A stretch of DNA of 64,000 nucleotides, from the NCBI RefSeq assembly GCF_025151045.1, contig NZ_CP102285.1:1426001-1490000 (forward strand). Direction: 5' to 3'. The position numbers were made by a program, and so were the translations under genes. Source of the DNA: Parabacteroides johnsonii DSM 18315. Lineage in GTDB: Bacteria > Bacteroidota > Bacteroidia > Bacteroidales > Tannerellaceae. Below, piece by piece: positions 16,719-27,814 of the stretch (position 1 is the stretch's first letter; every line of letters starts with the position of its first letter). The notes below the pieces were generated by a model. That model searched no databases. It saw nothing but the letters and a program-made list of their open reading frames with translations, and was not told the origin of the DNA.

Positions 16719-17534
16719 TTATTTAAGTTTGTCATACTCCTCGTCCGTAACCGGTTCGAGCCATTCGTTGGATGTCTTTTCTCCCGTAATCTCGAAAGCC
16801 AGATGGGCGAACCAGCTATCTGCAGCCGCTCCGTGCCAATGCTTCACGTTAGCCGGAATGTGGATGACCGTACCGGGTAGAATCTCTACCGCCGGCTTAC
16901 CTTCTTCCTGATACCAACCTCGTCCGGCTACACCGATAAGTATCTGCCCGCCGCCTTTTGTCGCTTTGTGGATATGCCAGTTGTTACGGCAGCGAGGTTC
17001 GAAAGTGACGTTTGCTATCGACACCTGCTCGCCTGAAATGGGTGCAAGGTAACTGTTACCGATGAAGTACTGTGCGTATGCCGTATTCGGTTTACCGATA
17101 GGGAAAATCATCTCCCGCTGGAAAGCTGCTTTGGCATCTTCACCTGCCGTATCTTCCGCCCATACACCTTTGGCGAGGTTGAACGCTGCCCAAGCCTTCG
17201 GCCAACCCGCGTAGAAACCGATATGGGTAATGATTTCAGCGATCTCGGTGCGGGTAATACCATTTTTCTTTGCCGACTGGAGATGGAACACGAGCGAATT
17301 GTCCGTGATACCTTGACTGATAAGGGAGGTAATCGTTACTAAACTGCGGTCACGCAGACCTAATTTATCGGTGCGGCTCCATACTTCGCCGAAGAGGACA
17401 TCATCGTTGAGTTCCGCAAATTTGGGGGCGAACTCACCGAGTTGGGTACGCCCTGCTGTCTGTACTATTTTTTCCTGTGCCATAACATTGAGTGTTAAAA
17501 TACTGAATACTGAAATTAGAAGAATCTTGTTCAT
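16719..17534 (-). CDS. Exported carboxymuconolactone decarboxylase-cupin fusion, copy B
   Basis: 271 residues with the same plan as copy A at 10040-10873: signal peptide (1-19), CMD domain (AEIITHIGFYAGWPKAWAAF), then a cupin with NNWHIH and LPGT...HWHGA. The two copies are close to residue-for-residue alignable, including RTQLGEFAPKFAELNDDVLFGEVW-like starts. This copy lies between the ABM-domain gene and the acetyltransferase, with gaps of 7 and 11 bp, so it is part of a three-gene unit without the two-site operator. Confidence 0.88.
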   Translation of the reverse strand: MNKILLISVFSILTLNVMAQEKIVQTAGRTQLGEFAPKFAELNDDVLFGEVWSRTDKLGLRDRSLVTITSLISQGITDNSLVFHLQSAKKNGITRTEIAEIITHIGFYAGWPKAWAAFNLAKGVWAEDTAGEDAKAAFQREMIFPIGKPNTAYAQYFIGNSYLAPISGEQVSIANVTFEPRCRNNWHIHKATKGGGQILIGVAGRGWYQEEGKPAVEILPGTVIHIPANVKHWHGAAADSWFAHLAFEITGEKTSNEWLEPVTDEEYDKLK

Positions 17535-17541
17535 GATTATT

Positions 17542-18045
17542 TTATTTTATGAAGTTATAGAGCTTGTTGGCCGGATTAAGCGGTGTCTGGTCTGACAATA
17601 CCAACGATTTGACCATATGCAACGTTCCCAGCTTATACTTCTGGAAGTGTTCCGAAGCGATATGCTTCTCGTATGCCTTACGGCTTGCATACGTTTCGAG
17701 AATCGTTACCTTGCAAGGATTCTCCTTTTCACCAATCGCATACATCGTCAGCACGCCTGGTTCAGTGCGCAGAGAGATTTCGCCCACCTCAGTCGCATAG
17801 TTTATATACTCGTCGAGATATTGCAGATAAACCTCTATTTTCGACAGCCGCACGATACCATCAGCCGTCATCGGCTCTTTGGCACACATGCCCGGCTGCT
17901 TGTCCGTATCCTGGCACTTGTCGGTGATCTCTTCCGTCAGAGAGGATGGAGGAGTTTCAGCAAATACACGGAAAATACCTGTTGTAGCACCGGCTGCGAG
18001 TAGTGCAAAACTCGATGCCGTCCTTAAGAAATTTCTGCAATCCAT
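17542..18045 (-). CDS. Exported antibiotic-biosynthesis-monooxygenase (ABM) domain protein
   Basis: 167 residues. A Tat-like or Sec signal (CRNFLRTASSFALLAAGATTG) is followed by a low-complexity linker with Cys44 and Cys54, and then an ABM ferredoxin-like fold from about 65 (IVRLSKIEVYLQYLDEYINYA, ILETYASRKAYEKHIASEHFQ). The His-containing last helix pair is typical of YgiN-like quinol monooxygenases. It is first in its unit and is read from a -7 box at 18079-18087, divergent from the AraC gene at 18218. Confidence 0.82.
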   Translation of the reverse strand: MDCRNFLRTASSFALLAAGATTGIFRVFAETPPSSLTEEITDKCQDTDKQPGMCAKEPMTADGIVRLSKIEVYLQYLDEYINYATEVGEISLRTEPGVLTMYAIGEKENPCKVTILETYASRKAYEKHIASEHFQKYKLGTLHMVKSLVLSDQTPLNPANKLYNFIK

Positions 18046-18078
18046 AATTTTCTATTTTTCATTGTTTATTTTCTGATT

Positions 18079-18192
18079 GCAAATTTACCGTGATCGGATA
18101 AGCCGGTTTGTATACGATTTACGGATATTCATACCCGAATCCTCGATTCTACATAGAGCTGTATGTAATTCGAATCAAATGAATTACTTTTG
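18079..18192. promoter_or_regulatory. Divergent promoter region
   Basis: A minus-strand -7 box TAAATTTGC (18079-18087) serves the ABM gene. A plus-strand TACTTTTG (18185-18192) serves the AraC gene at 18218. The two-site operator of the neighbouring region is not found here, so a different regulator, possibly this AraC protein, may control the pair. Confidence 0.6.
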
Positions 18193-18217
18193 CTCGAAAG
18201 AATTAAAATAAACGCTT

Positions 18218-19114
18218 ATGGAAGAAGTTATAAAACTCGATGAAATAGATAAATACAACAAACTGTTCGGACTCGAAACACGGCATCCGTTAGTGAGTGT
18301 AATTGATTTGTCGAAGGCGACGCAGTGGCCGGAACACTTCAAGGTCAACTATGGTGTATATGCCCTTTATCTGAAAGATACCTACTGCGGGAACATCCTA
18401 TACGGACGTCAGAGTTACGACTATCAGGACGGTACGATTGTCAGCTTCGCTCCCGGTCAGGTCGCGGAGACCGAGATGCTGAAAAATGTGCAGCCGAAAG
18501 CTCACGGCATTCTGTTCCATCCCGACTTGATTCGGGGCACAGCACTCGGTCAGGAAATTAAGAACTACTCATTCTTCTCTTATGAAACCCGCGAGGCGTT
18601 GCATCTTTCAGAGGAAGAACGTGAAACCGTAATGGACTGCCTGCATAAAATAGAGGCAGAATTGAAGCATAGTATCGACAAGCACAGCCGCCGGTTGATT
18701 TGTGCCAATATCGGACTGTTGCTCGACTACTGTATGCGCTTCTATGAACGGCAGTTTACTACCCGTGAAGAGGTAAACAAAGATATTGTCGTCCGTTTCG
18801 AGCGACTGTTAGACGAGTATTTCGACAGCGATGCCCCGATGCACGAGGGATTACCGACTGTCAAATATTTTGCCGACAAAGTATTTCTGTCTGCGAATTA
18901 TTTTGGAGATATGATCAGGAAACAGACAGGGCAGACCGCTTCGGAATATATTCAGAACAAACTGATCGAGCGGGCTAAAGAAGCCTTGCTTGGTACGGAC
19001 AAGACGACGAGCGAGATTGCTTATGGATTGGGATTCCAATATCCGCAGCATCTAAGCCGGATGTTCAAACGGGTGACAGGTTGTACGCCCAATGAATTTC
19101 GTTCTCAAAATTAG
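18218..19114 (+). CDS. AraC-family transcriptional regulator
   Basis: 298 residues. An N-terminal sensor with a beta-rich segment (KVNYGVYALYLKD, VSFAPGQVAET) and a helical linker lead to a C-terminal HTH_18 domain (VKYFADKVFLSANYFGDMIRKQTG, then TSEIAYGLGFQYPQHLSRMFKRVTG). It is divergent from the ABM, CMD-cupin and acetyltransferase unit and is followed 17 bp later by a paralogue. Regulation of the divergent unit is the natural guess. Confidence 0.9.
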   Translation: MEEVIKLDEIDKYNKLFGLETRHPLVSVIDLSKATQWPEHFKVNYGVYALYLKDTYCGNILYGRQSYDYQDGTIVSFAPGQVAETEMLKNVQPKAHGILFHPDLIRGTALGQEIKNYSFFSYETREALHLSEEERETVMDCLHKIEAELKHSIDKHSRRLICANIGLLLDYCMRFYERQFTTREEVNKDIVVRFERLLDEYFDSDAPMHEGLPTVKYFADKVFLSANYFGDMIRKQTGQTASEYIQNKLIERAKEALLGTDKTTSEIAYGLGFQYPQHLSRMFKRVTGCTPNEFRSQN

Positions 19115-19131
19115 TCTTTATATAGCAAGTT

Positions 19132-19962
19132 ATGAACGAACTGTTATTTCCCGGACTTTATATCGCTGACACTGACGATTCTCGTGTGATTCTTCCGAGC
19201 TTGTTTCGGTCGGGATACTATTGTCTGATATTGACGGACTTGCTTATTGTAGCCTGCACAAAGTATGGCCGGCTGCATTGCGACTACTGCGATGGAACGC
19301 TCATCGGTTATCGTCCGGATACCCTCTGTATGGAAATTCCTGCACCTTGCCTATGGACGGTTGCATTTCATCCCGACCTGTTCAAGGGCAGAATACTTGA
19401 AAAAACGATCGAAGAATACACGTTCTTTTCATATGCACTCAAAGAAGCGTTGCATATATCACTAAAAGAGAAACAGATACTTTCTTCCTGTGTCGATGAT
19501 ATTCGCAGGGAACTTCATCATGGTACGGACTCTTACAAATGTACTATTCTGACACGACATATCACCCGTTTGTTGGATTATACCACCCGTTTTTACGAGC
19601 GGCAGTTCATTGTCCGTGAATTGAACAATGAACTGCTGATACGACAATACGAAAAACTCGTCAAACAATATATTGGAGAAGGGCGACTGGCACAAGAGTC
19701 GCTTACATCTGCCTATTGTGCCGAACAGCTTCATTTATCGGAAGCCTACTTCAACGATTTGCTTGAACTGCAACTTGGACATACGCACAATTGCCATATC
19801 CAACTTCTGCGTATCGAAATAGCAAAAGAGAAACTACGTTCCTCAGAAGAATCCCTTTCTCAAATAGTGTATGAACTCGGATTTCCTTCGGTACAATATT
19901 TCGGCTTTCTTTTCAAGAAGATAACAGGAATATCTCCGAATGAATATAAACTATTGAATTGA
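19132..19962 (+). CDS. AraC-family transcriptional regulator, paralogue of the preceding gene
   Basis: 276 residues, alignable with the gene at 18218 through most of its length (FHPDL, YTFFSYALKEALHIS, LLDYTTRFYERQF). The HTH half is more divergent (CAEQLHLSEAYFNDLLELQLGHTHN, LSQIVYELGFPSVQYFGFLFKK). It probably arose by tandem duplication. The changed recognition helices suggest a different target, or reduced DNA binding. Confidence 0.85.
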   Translation: MNELLFPGLYIADTDDSRVILPSLFRSGYYCLILTDLLIVACTKYGRLHCDYCDGTLIGYRPDTLCMEIPAPCLWTVAFHPDLFKGRILEKTIEEYTFFSYALKEALHISLKEKQILSSCVDDIRRELHHGTDSYKCTILTRHITRLLDYTTRFYERQFIVRELNNELLIRQYEKLVKQYIGEGRLAQESLTSAYCAEQLHLSEAYFNDLLELQLGHTHNCHIQLLRIEIAKEKLRSSEESLSQIVYELGFPSVQYFGFLFKKITGISPNEYKLLN

Positions 19963-20163
19963 TTTATAAAGGTAATTCTATTGTTCTATACTATATACTA
20001 TTAGTGCGTTGATTTTTCAGAAACAAACCATTATTTGAACACCTGAAAGTTGCTGCCAAGTGGGGGAGGAGATAGCCATCTTGCGGGAGAGCGGATTTTT
20101 ATCTATTTTTGTATTTAAAACCTGCCTGTATACGGATTGACAGGCAAAAAACAATAAAGAAAC

Positions 20164-20850
20164 ATGGTACAAAAATTTTGTCAGAGTTGCGGTATGCCTC
20201 TTAATAATTCCAACAAAGGGACGAATGCCGATGGTAATCCTAATGAGGACTACTGCATCTATTGCTACAAGGAGGGGAAATTCACCCAAGACTTTAACAT
20301 GAGCCAGATGATAGAGTTCTGCACGCAATTTACCGATCAGATAAACAAGGAAGCGGGCTGGAATTTGACACCCCAACAAGCAAAGGAGCAGATGCGGCAA
20401 TTCTTTCCAACGCTCAAACGCTGGAAGCAGAAAGATGAACGAAGCTTGACTGAAAAGGCCGCGCATCTTCTTTCACAGTGCAAAGAAGTAACGTTGGTAT
20501 CGATCAATGCCGACGGCTTTCCTCGTCCCGTACCCTTGGATAAGATTTACTCGGCAGGATGCAATGAGGTATGGGTAGTCACCGCTAAAGGCTCTGAAAA
20601 AGTGGCGGATTTCAATCTCAATCCCAAAGCAGGGCTTTCCTATTCGTTTTATGGCGACAGCGTCGCATTGCGTGGAACTGTTGAAATCATTACCGACGAC
20701 GAGACACGCAAACAGATGTGGCAGGAATACTTCATCAATTATTTCCCCGGAGGTCCGGCTGACCCGAACTATGTACTTATCCGTTTTATCGGCACAGAAG
20801 CGACAATCTGGATAAACGGCGAGTTTGCCCATGTAAACCTCCCCAAGTAA
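20164..20850 (+). CDS. Zinc-ribbon plus pyridoxamine-phosphate-oxidase-fold protein
   Basis: 228 residues. The N-terminus is a zinc ribbon (CQSCGMPL at 6-13 and CIYC at 31-34). It is followed by about 55 helical residues and then a split-barrel flavin-binding domain from about 100 (VTLVSINADGFPRPVPL, LSYSFYGDSVALRGTVEII). Relatives are general stress or flavin-dependent oxidoreductase-like proteins. A -7 box TATTTTTG at 20104-20111 and a small hairpin (GCCTGT/ACAGGC) lie in the leader. It forms a likely pair with the next gene, 33 bp away. Confidence 0.82.
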   Translation: MVQKFCQSCGMPLNNSNKGTNADGNPNEDYCIYCYKEGKFTQDFNMSQMIEFCTQFTDQINKEAGWNLTPQQAKEQMRQFFPTLKRWKQKDERSLTEKAAHLLSQCKEVTLVSINADGFPRPVPLDKIYSAGCNEVWVVTAKGSEKVADFNLNPKAGLSYSFYGDSVALRGTVEIITDDETRKQMWQEYFINYFPGGPADPNYVLIRFIGTEATIWINGEFAHVNLPK

Positions 20851-20883
20851 ATTACACATAAATTAAATAAAACAGAACAAACG

Positions 20884-21486
20884 ATGAGTAACGAAATCCT
20901 CTACATCCTGCTTCCCGACTTTGCAGAGCACGAAATGGTTTACCTTGCGGAGGCAATAGCCTCTGATGAATTTTCCCTGAAAGAAAATCCGAAATACATC
21001 AATAAATTTGTGGCTTCCACTTTGGATCCGATCAAGTCTATCGGCGGCTTTCGGATCATGCCCGATTATTCGTTTGACACGATACCCGATGATTATGCGG
21101 CACTCGTGCTGATCGGCGGCTTTGGTTGGGTAACGCCCATTGCCGATAAAGTAGTGCCTATTGTGCGCCAAGCCGTTGAGAATGGAAAAATTGTCGGAGC
21201 TATCTGCAATGCCGCGTCGTTCATGGCGAAACATGGTTTCCTGAATGATGTCAAACACACAGGCAATGGCATTGATCAGCTGAAACTGTGGGGCGGAGAG
21301 AACTACACGAATCATACAGGATATGTCCATGTACAAGCGATTGGAGATAAAAACATCGTGACTGCCAACGGTTCGGCAACGCTCGAATTTGCCAAGGAGT
21401 TACTTTTGTTGCTTGAGAATGATATGCCGGAGCGCATAGAAATGTATTATCAGTTCAACAAGCAGGGATTTTGCGCCCTGGTATAA
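20884..21486 (+). CDS. DJ-1/PfpI family protein (GATase1-like)
   Basis: 200 residues. The fold is recognised from YILLPDFAEHE, the glycine-rich VLIGGFGW and the nucleophile elbow GAICNAASFMA with Cys108; Glu15 may be the partner acidic residue. Members act as glyoxalases, deglycases, proteases or chaperones, or form domains of regulators. It follows the zinc-ribbon flavoprotein-like gene and ends before a strong hairpin at 21503-21560. The exact activity is not predictable. Confidence 0.87.
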   Translation: MSNEILYILLPDFAEHEMVYLAEAIASDEFSLKENPKYINKFVASTLDPIKSIGGFRIMPDYSFDTIPDDYAALVLIGGFGWVTPIADKVVPIVRQAVENGKIVGAICNAASFMAKHGFLNDVKHTGNGIDQLKLWGGENYTNHTGYVHVQAIGDKNIVTANGSATLEFAKELLLLLENDMPERIEMYYQFNKQGFCALV

Positions 21487-21502
21487 TCTTACATAAGCAA
21501 GT

Positions 21503-21560
21503 GTTAGGGTGTGTATTCTGTGTTTTACTTGCATAAAAAACATAGAATACACATCCTAAC
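21503..21560. terminator. Long hairpin after the DJ-1-like gene
   Basis: Arms of about 24 bp (GTTAGGGTGTGTATTCTG at 21503-21520, paired with CATAGAATACACATCCTAAC at 21541-21560) close a short loop with an A run on the upstream side of the right arm. It can end transcription from the left and from the relic on the right. Confidence 0.65.
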
Positions 21561-21635
21561 GCATTGAACAGGTTTGAACCGTTATCACTTATTCGGCCAT
21601 TCCGATTCTTTTCAGCCTTTACTTGTTTTATATGT

Positions 21636-22107
21636 CTATTCAATAACTCCAATTCGACGCAGCCAGCCTTCCGTACCGTTTGCACTGCCCGGCATATCGA
21701 TACCCGCATCGTCGGGACGTCCCGGCGTCGTAATGTCATCCGCATCGAGGTCTTCGGGAAGTGTTTCGGGAATATGCTTCGAGGAACGTACAAACCACCA
21801 TCGCGGGTTGATGCCACCAGCAAGGCGAACCGACGAAAATCGTATCGTATTTCGCAATCGTTTCCTCATCAAGCAGGTTCGCTACTCCGGGACGCAGGTC
21901 GTTGTAGGCTTCACGCTGGATGCGGTCGCTGTCATCATAAGGATTTGCGGCATACGGTTCGACAGCCTCAATCCGATGGATGTCAGCACCCGTAAGTTCC
22001 ACGATGCGTTCCGCTACGGCCCCGGTGTGCCCCTCGGCGGAAAAGTAAACCACAAGCATATTGCCGTTCCCGGACGGAGTATCGGGTTCATCCGGATTAG
22101 CAGGATT
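21636..22107 (-). pseudogene. Flavodoxin relic
   Basis: From about 22107 leftwards the minus strand reads PDEPDTPSGNG, then the flavodoxin start MLVVYFSAEGHTGAVA, FVGSPCWWHQPAMVVCTFLE, and after a break the C-terminal piece PEDLDADDITTPGRPDDAG ending at 21636. About 60 residues in the middle and the signal peptide are missing. The 5' side is fused to antisense of an AraC relic, so a deletion removed the start. It is related in type to the intact flavodoxin gene at 9466. Confidence 0.8.
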
Positions 22108-22407
22108 TTCAATTTCACTTCGGATAAACCCTCTAAATTCGGTACACCGACCGTTGCTTATTGTGCTGACCAGTTGCATCTATCTGCGAATTATTTCGGA
22201 GATTTGATAAAAAAAGAGACCGGTTTATCTGCACAAGAATATATATTGGCAAAAACAATGGATACAGCAAAAGAGCTGCTTGCCGATCCTACAAAATCTG
22301 TCAGTGATGTGGCTTATGCTTTAGGGTATCAATATCCTCAGTATTTCAGCAAGGCTTTCAAACGTGTCGTGGGATGTTCGCCGAATGAATACAGAAATTT
22401 AAATTAA
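22108..22407 (+). pseudogene. AraC-family regulator, C-terminal fragment
   Basis: About 95 codons remain, covering both helix-turn-helix units (TVAYCADQLHLSANYFGDLI and VSDVAYALGYQYPQYFSKAF) and the family ending GCSPNEYRNLN. It is close to the genes at 18218 and 19132. The sensor half is gone and the frame upstream is antisense to the flavodoxin relic, so the junction near 22110 marks a deletion. Confidence 0.85.
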
Positions 22408-22491
22408 CTTATAAATAACTATGTAATAATTGATTAAGAAAAAATACTTATGATTCTTCCTTTAGCATTCATCTTGTTACCGACATAATAA

Positions 22492-23349
22492 TCATTTTTC
22501 TTCACTAATAGGTGAATGTGTACCGCAATACTTCTTTCTATATTGCAAAGGAGTCATATTATGATATTGCTGAAACAACTTGTTCAAGTAGCACGGGTCG
22601 GTATAGCCCATTCTGTTTGAAATCTCTTTAATGCTCATTTGAGTGCCGACAAGCATATCTTCCACCGTTTTCAACCTGCTTTTTTGGATGTACTGTTTGA
22701 AATCCTCTCCAAAATTCCGTTTAAAGAAACGGCCTGCATAAGTGGGGGAAAGGTGAAATTTTTCAGCTACAATATTCAATTTCAGGAGTTCGGGCTGGTG
22801 GATATGCTGCCTGATATATTTTAGCATATACTGTGCCTTGCTACTGTCCGCATTGTCATGCTCCGGGGCCGATGTGGAAAGATTTCTTACAGCAAGCACA
22901 ATGACACTGTTCACGTAGCAGTTCAGCAGATAGTCCGACATCATTTTCTTTTCAGATACCTCCCTGACAATAAGCCCAATCAAACTGTGAAGCATTTCCG
23001 CATCACTCTGTTGAAACCAGATACAGTATCTGGCTTGTATGTCGAGAGCCCCTTCAGCATATCTGTTTATATAATCGGTTACATAATTCTCCGTGAACCG
23101 GATAAACAAATAACGGCTATGTGAACAGATCCGAAACAGATGAACTCTATTGGGCGGTATCAGGCATAAGTCGGCGGCACAATAGTTATGATGTTCTTTC
23201 CCGCCATTTACGGAATTGACAACAAAACTTTCAGTACCTTCCAGAATATAAGCCATTTCGAAAAAGGAATGCTGGTGCTCTCCAATCGGAAATGTATCGT
23301 GCTCCCTTAAAAGTATTTCAACCGGCTGATATAGATTTTCTTTCCACAT
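22492..23349 (-). CDS. AraC-family transcriptional regulator with cupin sensor
   Basis: 285 residues. The N-terminal cupin (HQHSFFEMAYILEGTESFVV, AADLCLIPPNRVHLF) would bind a small ligand. The C-terminal part has two helix-turn-helix units (LNIVAEKFHLSPTYAGRFFK and IKEISNRMGYTDPCYLNKLF). It is divergent from the EamA transporter gene, with a -7 box TATTTTTGC at 23374-23382, so it probably controls that transporter. Confidence 0.9.
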   Translation of the reverse strand: MWKENLYQPVEILLREHDTFPIGEHQHSFFEMAYILEGTESFVVNSVNGGKEHHNYCAADLCLIPPNRVHLFRICSHSRYLFIRFTENYVTDYINRYAEGALDIQARYCIWFQQSDAEMLHSLIGLIVREVSEKKMMSDYLLNCYVNSVIVLAVRNLSTSAPEHDNADSSKAQYMLKYIRQHIHQPELLKLNIVAEKFHLSPTYAGRFFKRNFGEDFKQYIQKSRLKTVEDMLVGTQMSIKEISNRMGYTDPCYLNKLFQQYHNMTPLQYRKKYCGTHSPISEEK

Positions 23350-23373
23350 AGTTTATTTTTCCATGTTTATGGT

Positions 23374-23415
23374 GCAAAAATACAATAATCTTCATACCCA
23401 TGACATCTAACTTTG
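23374..23415. promoter_or_regulatory. Divergent -7 boxes between AraC and EamA genes
   Basis: TATTTTTGC on the minus strand (23374-23382) and TAACTTTG on the plus strand (23408-23415). The close back-to-back layout would let one bound regulator affect both promoters. Confidence 0.6.
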
Positions 23416-23508
23416 CACAAAAAACAGAGGGACAACCTATGCCGCCTCCAAGCATGATTTGTCGCAGACGGAGGTTGGACTTCTTATTAAAGACATAACA
23501 ATAGCAAT

Positions 23509-24468
23509 ATGGAAAAGATTTGTTGGAAAGGACATGCCGCCATGTTCGGGGCAAATGCCATGTGGGGGCTGATGTCTCCCATATCCAAATTTATCATGTT
23601 GGGAGGAGCTGTTACGCCTCTTGTCGTAACCGATTTGCGTATCGGGGGCGCGATGGTGCTCTTCTGGATAACTTCTTTTTTTCAAAAACCGGAACATGTC
23701 AACCATAAGGATTTGGCAAGCCTGTTCGTAGCCTCCCTTTTAGGTATTGTATTCAATCAAGGTTGTTTCATATTCGGTGTCAGTCTAAGCTCACCCGGTG
23801 ATGCCTCCATTATTACTACCAGTATGCCTCTATGGGCTATGGTACTGGCTGCATTGATACTGAAAGAGCCCATTACCGGTAAGAAAGTGTTGGGCATTGC
23901 GGCCGGAGCGAGCGGTGCGTTGTTACTGATACTTGGAAACGGGCAAAACGGGCAAGGAACATCGGCAACAACCGCAGGCGGCACAATGATATGGGGCGAT
24001 TTGCTGGTGTTGCTGGCACAGTTCTGCTATGCCCTCTACATTGTATTATATAAGGATTTCGTGAACAAATATTCGCTGGTGACCATTATGAAATGGATGT
24101 TCACCTACTCGTTCATATGCATCCTGCCATTTTCTGCCAACAGCCTGATGCGTACGGACTGGAGCAGCCTGCATCTTCCTGAATTGGGTGGCTTGTCCTT
24201 TATTGTGGTGGGAGCCACCTTCATCAGCTATATGCTGATTGTAGTAGGGCAGAAGAATCTCCGTCCCACCGTGGCGGGCATGTACAACTATATCCAGCCG
24301 CTTGTAGCCTGCATCGTTGCCGTCTGCTGGGGCATGGACTCTTTCAATTTCATCAAGGGCATAGCCGTGGTCTTCATCTTTGGCGGTGTCTATCTGGTCA
24401 CTTTGAGCCGGAGCAGGAAGGAGTTGGAATCCTATAAGGCAAATAGAAACCGCCTCTTGCGGAAATAG
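23509..24468 (+). CDS. EamA/DMT-family transporter
   Basis: 319 residues with ten hydrophobic segments in two EamA halves (first half from GHAAMFGANAMWGLMSP, second from GDLLVLLAQFCYALYIVLYKDF). This is the drug/metabolite transporter superfamily, inner membrane. The substrate may be an amino acid, a nucleotide or a toxic metabolite. The divergent AraC gene is the likely regulator. Confidence 0.9.
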   Translation: MEKICWKGHAAMFGANAMWGLMSPISKFIMLGGAVTPLVVTDLRIGGAMVLFWITSFFQKPEHVNHKDLASLFVASLLGIVFNQGCFIFGVSLSSPGDASIITTSMPLWAMVLAALILKEPITGKKVLGIAAGASGALLLILGNGQNGQGTSATTAGGTMIWGDLLVLLAQFCYALYIVLYKDFVNKYSLVTIMKWMFTYSFICILPFSANSLMRTDWSSLHLPELGGLSFIVVGATFISYMLIVVGQKNLRPTVAGMYNYIQPLVACIVAVCWGMDSFNFIKGIAVVFIFGGVYLVTLSRSRKELESYKANRNRLLRK

Positions 24469-24535
24469 TCCCTTCGTCTCTTTCGTCCTTTTGATGAAGA
24501 GAAACTTGTTGTTCCACCTTATATTTTGTATATTT

Positions 24536-24651
24536 GATGCCAGTACAATTTGTTTTCGACAATGTCGTGTATATATACGACAACGTCAAAGATATTTTCG
24601 ACAATGTCGAAAACATACACGACATTGTCAGAAACAAATTACACTGGCATC
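24536..24651. repeat. Four phased palindromic repeats nested in a 36-bp inverted repeat
   Basis: Four 21-bp units each carry a copy of CGACAATGTCG or a close variant, at about 24557, 24578, 24599 and 24620. The outermost sequence forms 36-37-bp arms (24536-24572 and 24615-24651) with about four mismatches; the innermost 19 bp (24595-24613) is a palindrome around one A. It lies 94 bp before the HU-like gene. A terminator for the EamA gene, or an operator array for the HU-like protein, would both fit. Confidence 0.75.
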
Positions 24652-24744
24652 TGATATCGGATACATGGTCAGGAAACACTGATGACATTGGATGGCGACA
24701 AGCGATAGATGGGATTTTAGTATCAATCAAATTGGAAAGAAGAA

Positions 24745-25359
24745 ATGAAACGGGTGCAATTCGGTATTTACCAGGTGCCGGCAAAAAATGAACAAGGAGC
24801 AAACGGAAAACGTGCGTATGCCCGGCTGATCAGTAAAGAGACGAAGAAGATGGATGAGATCTGCTCGTTTATCAATGAGTGCTGTTCGGTCAACTCGGCC
24901 GACATCAAAGGGGTTTTGGATGCTTTGTCAAAATATGTAGGGAGGGAACTGTCGTACGGTTCCTGTGTAGAATTGGACGGACTGGGGTTTTTCTCGCCCG
25001 CTTTGAAAACCTTTAAAGACGGTGTGAATGAGAAAGGAGAGGAGATATATAAAGTGAGGGTGGACGGCGTGAATTTCCGTTGCGCGAAGAAACTGAAAAA
25101 ACAGGTACGGGAAAGCCAGCCTCAGAAAGTGAAGCGGACGAACGTGTCGAAGCTTGATTATGATGGACGCAAAGCCAAGCTGATGGCTTATCTGGAAATG
25201 CACCGGTTTATAAACCTGACCGATTATCAAAGGTTCGTGGGATGCACGTATTATGTGGCGAAAAACGATTTCAAGAAGTTTGAGGAAGCGGAACTTGTGC
25301 AGCGGCAGGGATATAAGACGCATCGCGTATATATCCTCGCCACAGCACAAGAGGAGTGA
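24745..25359 (+). CDS. HU-like DNA-binding protein with C-terminal winged-helix-like domain
   Basis: 204 residues. The first 120 residues match the Bacteroidetes HU-HIG type: core helices, then a beta arm (GRELSYGSCVELDGLGFFSPAL and VRVDGVNFRC). A basic linker (KKLKKQVRE, QKVKR) joins to about 60 residues that look like a small winged helix (INLTDYQRFVGCTYYVAKNDFKKF). It is convergent with thiC, 3 bp from its stop. Phased palindromes upstream suggest autoregulation. Confidence 0.8.
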   Translation: MKRVQFGIYQVPAKNEQGANGKRAYARLISKETKKMDEICSFINECCSVNSADIKGVLDALSKYVGRELSYGSCVELDGLGFFSPALKTFKDGVNEKGEEIYKVRVDGVNFRCAKKLKKQVRESQPQKVKRTNVSKLDYDGRKAKLMAYLEMHRFINLTDYQRFVGCTYYVAKNDFKKFEEAELVQRQGYKTHRVYILATAQEE

Positions 25360-25362
25360 TCT

Positions 25363-27749
<2,387 letters not shown>

Positions 27750-27814
27750 CAACCGGTTAGTACCGGTAAAACAGGCATATCTTCCTCTGCCTGCACTTGT
27801 ATATAAGAAATCAT

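Noticed and set aside
21574-22407. 277-codon plus-strand frame that appears to encode an AraC-like protein
   Set aside because: Only the last 95 codons are AraC-like; the first two thirds are antisense to a flavodoxin relic.
24541-24651. CRISPR-like array
   Set aside because: The units are palindromic, 21 bp long, contiguous without spacers, and no cas gene is near.
24398-24802. Small proteins with repeated DNV or FDNV motifs across 24536-24651
   Set aside because: The repeat period is 21 bp, so every frame through it stays open; no start, promoter or composition supports a gene.
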